Source: Chitinophaga pinensis (GTDB lineage Bacteria; Bacteroidota; Bacteroidia; Chitinophagales; Chitinophagaceae). Taken from it: a stretch of DNA of 52,664 nucleotides. The stretch is from NCBI GenBank assembly GCA_945865645.1, contig CAMBEI010000014.1, positions 1 through 52,664 of the forward strand, in the 5' to 3' direction. Both the position numbers and the translations under genes were made by a program. The notes beneath the pieces were generated by a model. That model was not told the origin of the DNA, made no database searches, and worked only from the letters and a program-made list of their open reading frames with translations. Of the stretch, positions 47,601 to 52,664 are shown one piece after another. How positions within the stretch are numbered: the first letter of the stretch is position 1; each line of letters begins with the position of its first letter.

Positions 47601-48996
47601 ATCAGAAAATGCACATACCCGTTTACCTGGTTATAACGATAGTTCTAAATACGTTGGTCAAAACTTCAAGAGCATGGCGCCAGGTATTGATTTTATTTTA
47701 GGCCAACAACCCGATACGGCATGGATGAATGCAGCAGCCCGAAAAGGGTTGATAACACAAGACACTACCTTTAATTCTATTTTTATGCAGAGCTTTGATC
47801 AGCGAATTACATTCTCTGCTCAATTAGAACCTATCCGCGATTTAAATATTACGTTAAACCTAAGCAAAACATTTAATAAAAACTATTCTGAAACATTTAG
47901 ATTTATTGACACCAGCGGGGGGGCAAACCGAAACTTTACGCACCTTAATCCCTATGCAGGTGGAGGCTTTGATATTTCTTATATAGCTTTTAAAACACTG
48001 TTTGGTAAATTTGATCCAAACCGAGTTTCACAAACTTTTAAAACATTCCAGAGTTATAGAATAATCTTATCAGAGCGTTTGGGTAAAGCTAATCCATACT
48101 CTATAGCTCAAGCTGTAGGCGCAGATGGTTATTATTATGGGTATGGAAAATACGCTATTGATGTACTGATACCCTCATTTATTGCAGCATACACTGGCGA
48201 TGACCCCAATTCTGTTTCTCTAATCAGACAAAATAATCCAAATATAAAATCAAATCCGTTCCGAGGGATTAAACCAAAATTAAATTGGAAACTTGATTAT
48301 AACGGGCTAACAAAAATTAAAGGACTGGATAAAATATTTACTAACTTCTCCGTTTCACATGGCTACACAGGTAACCTCAGTATGAATGGATTTACATCAG
48401 CATTACTGTATCAAGATGTGTCAAGATTTGGATACCCTTCTTTTTATGACACCATTTCAAAAAATTATATTCCTTACTTTCTCTTACCTAATATTAGTAT
48501 TGGAGAGCAGTTTTCTCCTTTATTGGGTGTTAATATGCAATTCACCAACCAATTACAAGCCAAATTTGAGTATTCAAAAACAAGACAACTTAGTTTAAGT
48601 TTAATTGATTACCAATTAAGTGAAGTGCGAAGTACCGAGTTGGTAATAGGCGCTGGATATCGCAAACGCGGAATGAAATTATTGGCGGGCTTAAAATTGC
48701 CTAAATTTTTAAGTAAAGATGGCGGTAAGAAATTAGATAATGAAATTAACTTTCAATTAGACTTTAGAATTAGGGACAATGTAACCGCTAATAGTCGCTT
48801 AGATCAAGATAATAATTTTGCAACTGGAGGAAGTAGAGATATTACAATTTCACCTTCTGTAGATTATTTTATTAATAATAGAATTAATATTAAATTATAT
48901 TTCGATCAACGTAGAATTAACCCTTATATATCCTCTAGCGCACCTATTGTGAATACAAGAGCAGGTTTGCAAGTAAGAATATCGCTCACACAATAA
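41665..48996 (+). CDS. sprA: Type IX secretion outer-membrane translocon SprA (SOV)
   Basis: Giant beta-barrel that forms the exit channel of the type IX secretion system. 2443 residues from ATG 41665, typical for SprA. Signal peptide about 1-31 (ISGVIGCAVLALALLTIQTN). Conserved stretches include NIKNPTLPERARKNGGFDFD, QLFGVKTTLQFGK, IPRGSVSVSAGGRVLIEGID, GSKGIINIDDFDGTQSGYDL, and a barrel that ends in RAGLQVRISLTQ. A TTG at 41653 would add MNYW; the ATG gives a cleaner signal peptide. It starts 28 nt after ruvA, so it is probably in the same transcript. Its cargo proteins include the peptidase at 37.4 kb and the surface protein at 50 kb. Confidence 0.96.
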   Translation: MSFISIKISGVIGCAVLALALLTIQTNTLKANPHDLNILIIVGDTSIPNYGDSLHYPIQDRRGDFFSSNNRRTLDLKSPSNIKDSVVYDPKTRRYVVYEKIGSKYYRTATTYAFEEYWQIRGRQSEVEYFQKRSNLMSILNRGRVKPKLSLYDNLFNRLFGNGKINITPQGNVDLTAGYQGQNIKNPTLPERARKNGGFDFDMNAQVNVNADIGGKLKFPINYNTLANFGQDNQLKLDYTGLDDEIVKRFELGNVSFPSRSTLIPGAQQLFGVKTTLQFGKLFVTGVIANQKSQRQSANLSGGTASQLFELKADEYEENRHFLLAQYFKQNYNKVMSKLPAITAPIQILRMEVWVTNKNGTTTETRDVVGLANLGETGSLPSPIPTNGSNTLYSNVISNPSNRNPSAVFNNLIALGLQPVQDFEKTFARKLDSTQYLFNRQIGFISLSQPLQTDEVLAVAYQYSYNGKIFQVGEFSQDLPPDSTQATQRILFLKLLKATSQRPVLPIWNLMMKNVYAIGYGTLTPTDFKLDVLYQEPGLGWKRYVPFGDKNEGTPIISLINLDRLNNQLDPQPDGVFDYVEGFTVYSQYSRVMFPVLEPFGRDLAAGIYTNPALPAIKDSLYYALYDSIKAVAQQFPNLNRFVLKGSAKISGSADISIGYNIPRGSVSVSAGGRVLIEGIDYDINYDLGTIKITNSAIINSGIPVQVNYENNASFGLQQRSYMAMRWDYMAKNTVKEQLSIGGTIVRLSERPFFSKVSYDNNNAGGTNEPIRNSMYGLDVNYKKSIQRLTKILDKLPFYKTISPSTINVFAEGAFLKPGHAPQIGKGSKGIINIDDFDGTQSGYDLRFPIISWALASAPFKATDKAGNVIFPEAQLNDDINYGKNRAKIAWYQIEPTLQQYKGSNNPFSNDRAELSDPRVRQVYQREIFPQRTTGFGESLLTTFDLAYFPTDKGPYNYDNSLASVSTNGKLLNPKTRWGGLMRSIDQPDFETANIEFIEFWLQDPFIDYAPRTPNASSSGGGKLYFNLGNISEDILKDGKRFYENGLPTPNAPSPVDNSSWGRVPVNPVQVTNAFSNDPNDRKYQDLGFDGLDDTAEVTKRSAYLSQLAANFGIGSAIYQRALLDPSNDNYHYYRGDDLDQQGLGILARYKRFNNPEGNSPVASTGSTYSSAATLYPDAEDLNRDNTLNQTEEYFQYIVDIKPPNQPEMAIGTNFIVDKKSANVNLANGSSRNETWYQFRIPIGQYNKKIGNIPDFKSIRFIRMFMTDFQDSVVMRFGELQFTRNVWRKFNYKIDTSGIYTQLLASATTFNQSAVNIEENDKRTPLPYRTPTEIERVQTLSNNGVNLLQNEQSLSLQFCNLAKNDARAVQQTFANRDLRQFRKMQMYIHAEKKLTGSALADKDLTAVFRMGTDFVNNYYEIRIPLNLTPLTAGATFDPNSIKYNDTLWIPSNSLDVDLQTLVKLKEARNNDFGASPAVIYRQLQTSGHLFSVLGNPNLAEIRGILIGVENTKAIGSACAEVWVNELRLSSIDEKGGWAALGRIDLNLADLGTISLSGNTHSSGFGTLEQRVNDRFRDNFYQVDLSSNLELGKLLPPKAALSIPVFASYQQSVSTPEYDPYDMDIKLKDKLETASGDAKDSIKNIALDFTSTTTVNFTNVRKNKTSTKASKIYDISNFDISYSYLKIKNHTPLIEGNQITRHRYGLGYSFAPQSKYIEPFKKIKFFRKYKTNWFDLIKDFNFNLVPSQLSFRADVNRQFGAIRPRSIGTSKYKIPETYDKYYTFQRNYILRWNLTKSINFDFTAINNSRIDEPDGRLNTGAKKDTVWKNLLKGGRNTNYNHSANFTYTLPTVKFPLVDWTTVNIRYQATYNWIGASRLAVELGNIIENGLQSEATAQLDFNRLYQKSKWLRQLEVPSNKDDQEKWRARITRYKDTLVKKNGRKVIKKHRKVDQSAMPYVSPGFQFFGKLATSLKQASFSISENAHTRLPGYNDSSKYVGQNFKSMAPGIDFILGQQPDTAWMNAAARKGLITQDTTFNSIFMQSFDQRITFSAQLEPIRDLNITLNLSKTFNKNYSETFRFIDTSGGANRNFTHLNPYAGGGFDISYIAFKTLFGKFDPNRVSQTFKTFQSYRIILSERLGKANPYSIAQAVGADGYYYGYGKYAIDVLIPSFIAAYTGDDPNSVSLIRQNNPNIKSNPFRGIKPKLNWKLDYNGLTKIKGLDKIFTNFSVSHGYTGNLSMNGFTSALLYQDVSRFGYPSFYDTISKNYIPYFLLPNISIGEQFSPLLGVNMQFTNQLQAKFEYSKTRQLSLSLIDYQLSEVRSTELVIGAGYRKRGMKLLAGLKLPKFLSKDGGKKLDNEINFQLDFRIRDNVTANSRLDQDNNFATGGSRDITISPSVDYFINNRINIKLYFDQRRINPYISSSAPIVNTRAGLQVRISLTQ

Positions 48997-49042
48997 AGTG
49001 TGCTATTTTTTTTATTGCAGTAATATATTATTAAAAAAAGCA

Positions 49043-49070
49043 AAAGTCCTCCATTTTATTTGAGGACTTT
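49043..49070. terminator. Terminator between sprA and the convergent SDR gene
   Basis: A perfect 9-bp stem (49043-49051 with 49062-49070) with a 10-nt loop. A-rich before and T-rich after, with GTATAATT instead of a longer T run on the + strand. Confidence 0.75.
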
Positions 49071-49176
49071 GTATAATTACCCAAGCAATATTGTGAGCTT
49101 ACCTTTAAATTTGTTGCTAACGTAAAACTTGTAAAAACATTGTAATTAAAGCAATTTTTTTAAGGGGATATAAAAA

Positions 49177-49938
49177 CTATTCATTTTTATTAAAATAATA
49201 TGTACTCGCTTGTTGTGTACAAGTAATTACTAGGTCATTAATACACACATGGCTGGGTAAATTTGAGCAGTAATAAATTGTTTCGGCAATATCTTCTGCA
49301 GTTAATGGCGTAAAACCATCATAAGCTGCTTTTGCAATGCTGCTCTCTCCTTTAAATCTTACTAAAGAAAATTCGGTTTCTACTGCTCCAGGATGAATGC
49401 CAGTAACTTTTATATTATTCTTTAATAAATCAATACGCATGGCTTTAGTAATAGCATCAACGGCAAATTTACTGGCACAGTAAACATTACCTTTTTCGTA
49501 GACCTCTTTACCAGCAACCGAGCCTATATTTATAATATGACCTTTTTTTTGTGCTAACATAAAAGGTAAAACAGACTTGCTTACATAAAGTAGTCCGTGA
49601 ACATTGCTGTTCAACATAGTTTCCCAGTCATCTAAATCTGCGTTTTCAAAACTATCTCTCCCTAAAGCAAGGCCCGCATTATTAATGAGGATATCAATTT
49701 TTTTCCATTGATTAGGTAAACCTTTAAAAACAGTGACAACAGCTTTTCTATCCTGTACATCAAAACATAAGGTTAATACCTTAATGCCATATTCTTTTTC
49801 CAATTCATCCTTTAATTTTGATAATTTTTCAATACGTCTACCGGTAATGATTAGACTATTTTTTGCAGATGCAAATTTAATAGCACAAGCTTTACCAATA
49901 CCAGAACTGGCACCTGTAATTAAAACAATTTTATTCAT
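49177..49938 (-). CDS. Short-chain dehydrogenase/reductase (YdfG-like)
   Basis: 253-residue NAD(P)-dependent oxidoreductase of the classical SDR family. Cofactor loop TGASSGIG at 8-15, structural NNAG at 86-89, catalytic Ser140 (INIGSVAG), Tyr153 and Lys157 (YCASK), and IHPGAVETEFS after the active site. TGRR at 32-35, right after strand 2, suggests NADP. Similar to YdfG serine/3-hydroxy acid dehydrogenases, but the substrate is open. It starts 36 nt after the stop of the upstream minus-strand surface protein gene. Confidence 0.92.
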   Translation of the reverse strand: MNKIVLITGASSGIGKACAIKFASAKNSLIITGRRIEKLSKLKDELEKEYGIKVLTLCFDVQDRKAVVTVFKGLPNQWKKIDILINNAGLALGRDSFENADLDDWETMLNSNVHGLLYVSKSVLPFMLAQKKGHIINIGSVAGKEVYEKGNVYCASKFAVDAITKAMRIDLLKNNIKVTGIHPGAVETEFSLVRFKGESSIAKAAYDGFTPLTAEDIAETIYYCSNLPSHVCINDLVITCTQQASTYYFNKNE

Positions 49939-49974
49939 AGCTGCAAAAGCTTTTAAATTTATAGGAATAATTTT

Positions 49975-52581
49975 TTACCTAATTAATATTACGCTACCTT
50001 TTCTTTTTAATTTGTTATTCAGATAATCTACTCCTTCGGCATACCAAACATAAGTTGCCGCTTCCTGCGGCCTGCCAACAAATTTGCCATTCCACCCAGC
50101 ACCATTACCAGTGCCTGAATATAACATTTGTCCCCAGCGATTATACACCCTAAAAATGTCAACAGATTTCATGCCAATAGGGATAGGTTTAAAAATATCA
50201 TTATTGCCATCTCCATTTGGCGTAAAAGCATTTGGTACAATTAAATCGGCTTTAAATTTAAACACATGTACCCGAATACTATCGGTATCAAAACAACCAA
50301 CGTTATTGCTTACCTGCACAACATACTCAATATCATTTTGTGGTAGTGAAACAGGATTGTTGATAAACGAATTATTCAACCAAGTGCTTGGTGTCCATAA
50401 ATAATTAATACTACCCGTTGCATTTAATTGTAGCGGCTGATTAATTACTACTGATGTATCTCTTGGCCCAGCACTAGCCTTAATTTTTGCTACAAAAAGC
50501 ATTAGGGTATCTTTTACAGCCTTTGGGCATCCTAATAGATCTCTTGCAGTAACAATATACCGCACATTGTCGGTGGGATTTACCGAAACCGGATTAGAGA
50601 TATTAGTAGCTGTTAAAAATGCAGCAGGGCTCCAGGAATAAATACTGCCACCAGATGCATTTAGTTGTGCCGAGCCGCCAAAACAAATGGTGATATCTGG
50701 TCCTGCATTAATTGCTGGATAAGGGATTGGATAAATAACGATGTCGTCTACAGCAATACATTTACCTATACTACCTACTACATGGTAGGTTGTTGTTGTT
50801 AATGGTGTTGCAATAGGATTCTGTGATCTTGGATTATTTAGCGTATTGCCTGCAGGATTCTCGGTCCATAAAAAATTTAACGCGTCACTAGTTAACTGTA
50901 ATACAACAGGATCATTTAGGCAAATGGTAGTATCGTTACCACCAAACTGTGTAACAAAAAGTTTTACCTCTACTTTAACCGAATCAGTAGCAGTGCAGCC
51001 AAAGGGATCGGTTAGGGTTATATGATATGTGGTAGTTACATCTGGACTTACCAATGGACTTGCAATATTTATGTTATTAATCATGTAATTTGGACTCCAT
51101 AAAAAAGACCCAACACCCATCGCATTTAACTGCAGGGTATCAATAAAACAAATTAATGTATCCTTAGACATTATTAATGGTGGCTGATCTAATATATTAA
51201 TTGTCTTTAAAACAGTGTCAATACAACCTTTGTTACTCTCTACAATAAATTCAATGTTGTAAGCTCCTATTGCATTAAAAATATGGGTTGGATTTTGTAC
51301 AAGTGAGGTATTGCTTGTAGAGGCAAAATCACCAAAATTCCAATTCCATTTGTTTATAATGCCAAAATCGGCTGTGGTTATATCTGTAAACTGAATTGCA
51401 ATATTTTGACATTGTCCTGCAAAAATAAAATCAGGTCTAAAGCCGGGAAAAACTTTTACTATAGCCGTTGCAGAATCTGTACAGGGTAACCCTTGATTAA
51501 CTACCAACTTTAAAATATAAACACCAGTGTCTGCATAAGTGTGTGTTGGGGTTGCCAATGTAGAAGTATTGCCATCACCAAAATACCAAAGGTAACTTTG
51601 AATATTGTCTGGGGGTGCATTGTTGGAAAAACTTAAAGTAAATCCATTACAGCTTGTGTAATTAGGGTTTAGTGTGGCGGTAGGTATTGCACAGTTACTT
51701 ACATTTAATATAAAGTCTTTTCTATGCTGACCTATTAAAACGCCGTTTCTATATTCAGCAATACAAACACAAACCACATATTTGCCCGCAGTTTGCGGTG
51801 CTAAACCTGTAATAATACCCGTACTTGTATTTAATATGGCACCAGACCCTAATGGATTACTTGCTGAATACCCATTTATATACGTAACAGATTGATAAGG
51901 TGGGGCAGACGGTGTTACACTACCAGAATTGATGGAGTTTCCTCTGTTATAAGCATTACAAAAAGAATAAACTAATGAATCTCCATCTGGATCAATAGCA
52001 CTAAAATCAAAAACAAAATTTGCACGATAACAAACTGGCGCCAATTGGGTTCTAAATTGCGGACTACTATTAAACCCTGCTACTTGATTTGAACCAGGGA
52101 TGTTACAAATATATGTTGAGCCCTCTCCTTGTCCGGGAGGAGGAACGGTAGAAACATTTTGTAATGGATTTATTCTGCAACAAGTTTGATAGGCCGCTGT
52201 ATAACCATTTATATTATTGGTTAATTCTATAACAAATTCAAAAACCCCCATGCTATAGTCTAATGTAGGTGGGTTCGACATACAAATTGGTGGTGGACTC
52301 GTAGGTACTTGCGAAGTTGAAGTTAAGGATATATCGAAAGGCGATAAGGCAATATGCGTATTGTTATCATTATTAAATATTCCGATACGAACTAATGGGG
52401 GCATTACGGCACCACCTCCTGTATTATCTCTAAAAAGTTTTAAGGTAATTCGATAACTTCTAGTATTTGGTCCGGCACCAGGTCCAAGATATCGATATAT
52501 CATTTCCCCGCCAGAAATGTGATTAGAAAAGGCATTCGAAAAATTAAGAATAAAAAAACCTAGAATTAAAAATCTCTTCAT
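49975..52581 (-). CDS. Large surface protein with PKD/Ig-like repeats and CHU_C T9SS tail
   Basis: 868-residue secreted protein. Signal peptide 1-19, an N-terminal Cys-rich domain (20-300, HISGGEMIYRYLG, CCRINPL, DPDGDSLVYSF) that resembles a beta-sandwich adhesin module, two PKD domains (about 300-378 with YLWYFGDGNTST; 385-465 with WNWNFGDFAST), four Ig-like repeats of about 80 residues (470-775, each with W(S/T)P or similar, NP, Tyr and GC), and a CHU_C domain (782-868, VPNAFTPNGDGNNDIF). The last is the type B signal for type IX secretion. A role in adhesion or gliding is inferred from architecture. The ATG at 52581 places the signal peptide at the start; one at 52605 adds 8 residues. Confidence 0.9.
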   Translation of the reverse strand: MKRFLILGFFILNFSNAFSNHISGGEMIYRYLGPGAGPNTRSYRITLKLFRDNTGGGAVMPPLVRIGIFNNDNNTHIALSPFDISLTSTSQVPTSPPPICMSNPPTLDYSMGVFEFVIELTNNINGYTAAYQTCCRINPLQNVSTVPPPGQGEGSTYICNIPGSNQVAGFNSSPQFRTQLAPVCYRANFVFDFSAIDPDGDSLVYSFCNAYNRGNSINSGSVTPSAPPYQSVTYINGYSASNPLGSGAILNTSTGIITGLAPQTAGKYVVCVCIAEYRNGVLIGQHRKDFILNVSNCAIPTATLNPNYTSCNGFTLSFSNNAPPDNIQSYLWYFGDGNTSTLATPTHTYADTGVYILKLVVNQGLPCTDSATAIVKVFPGFRPDFIFAGQCQNIAIQFTDITTADFGIINKWNWNFGDFASTSNTSLVQNPTHIFNAIGAYNIEFIVESNKGCIDTVLKTINILDQPPLIMSKDTLICFIDTLQLNAMGVGSFLWSPNYMINNINIASPLVSPDVTTTYHITLTDPFGCTATDSVKVEVKLFVTQFGGNDTTICLNDPVVLQLTSDALNFLWTENPAGNTLNNPRSQNPIATPLTTTTYHVVGSIGKCIAVDDIVIYPIPYPAINAGPDITICFGGSAQLNASGGSIYSWSPAAFLTATNISNPVSVNPTDNVRYIVTARDLLGCPKAVKDTLMLFVAKIKASAGPRDTSVVINQPLQLNATGSINYLWTPSTWLNNSFINNPVSLPQNDIEYVVQVSNNVGCFDTDSIRVHVFKFKADLIVPNAFTPNGDGNNDIFKPIPIGMKSVDIFRVYNRWGQMLYSGTGNGAGWNGKFVGRPQEAATYVWYAEGVDYLNNKLKRKGSVILIR

Positions 52582-52664
52582 ATCATTATTTAAAGCAAAT
52601 AGCATACCTAAAAGTAGTTAAAAATACCTCCATTTCATTATATCCGAAGTTTTGCTTTTAACTT

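Overview
The window is low-G+C DNA (roughly one third G+C by eye) from the chromosome of a Bacteroidota member, most likely a Chitinophagaceae-like bacterium. The signs are a type IX secretion translocon gene (sprA) with two type IX cargo proteins, a TonB-dependent receptor with a carboxypeptidase-regulatory-like N-terminal domain, TAnnTTTG-type -7 promoter elements, no clear Shine-Dalgarno sites, and a dcw cluster without murF or ddl. I saw no rRNA, tRNA, CRISPR array, insertion sequence or phage.

Layout. 1-3.6 kb: the end of a PepSY membrane protein, a TonB-dependent receptor and a small Cys-containing membrane protein (probable metal or metal-chelate uptake). 3.8-6.1 kb: glpK-glpF for glycerol uptake and phosphorylation. 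6.2-8.0 kb: atpD-atpC, the F1 beta and a short epsilon subunit. 8.1-9.7 kb: an acyltransferase and a decayed yqgE/algH gene. 9.8-11.2 kb: a sensor histidine kinase with no adjacent response regulator. 11.2-28.4 kb: the division and cell wall cluster mraZ-rsmH-ftsL-ftsI-murE-mraY-murD-ftsW-murG-murC-ftsQ-ftsA-ftsZ, all on the + strand, preceded by a 10-nt-periodic MraZ operator and a group of DnaA-box-like sites. 28.5-34.5 kb: a repeat-bearing lipoprotein, an M20 peptidase, an lptG/lptF-type permease followed by a Tat-exported superoxide dismutase and a small membrane ORF that looks frameshifted, a conserved unknown protein, and a START-like protein. 34.9-37.4 kb: odhB/sucB and an RsmB-like RNA methyltransferase. 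37.4-52.6 kb: a secreted subtilisin with a type A T9SS tail, fabH, ruvA-sprA, a short-chain dehydrogenase, and a large PKD/Ig-like surface protein with a CHU_C (type B) T9SS tail.

How the genes fit together. The dcw cluster encodes lipid II synthesis (murE, mraY, murD, murG, murC), septal synthesis (ftsI, ftsW, ftsL, ftsQ) and Z-ring assembly (ftsA, ftsZ). Its MraZ repressor is likely autoregulatory through the three upstream boxes. sprA builds the outer-membrane exit channel for the two T9SS cargoes that flank it within 15 kb. lptG and the exported superoxide dismutase form one minus-strand unit.

Most of the window is housekeeping, and I do not see a convincing new multi-gene system. The best leads are: a 21-bp RNA hairpin that would enclose the rsmH start codon; the DnaA-box-like group upstream of mraZ; the duplicated Cys-containing motif in the lipoprotein at 28.5 kb; the A8-interrupted membrane ORF after sodA; and the yqgE pseudogene, in which two stop codons replace conserved tryptophans. 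Six genes (plsC-like, ftsI, murE, ftsQ and two rejected upstream starts elsewhere) involve TTG start candidates; the choices are explained per entry.
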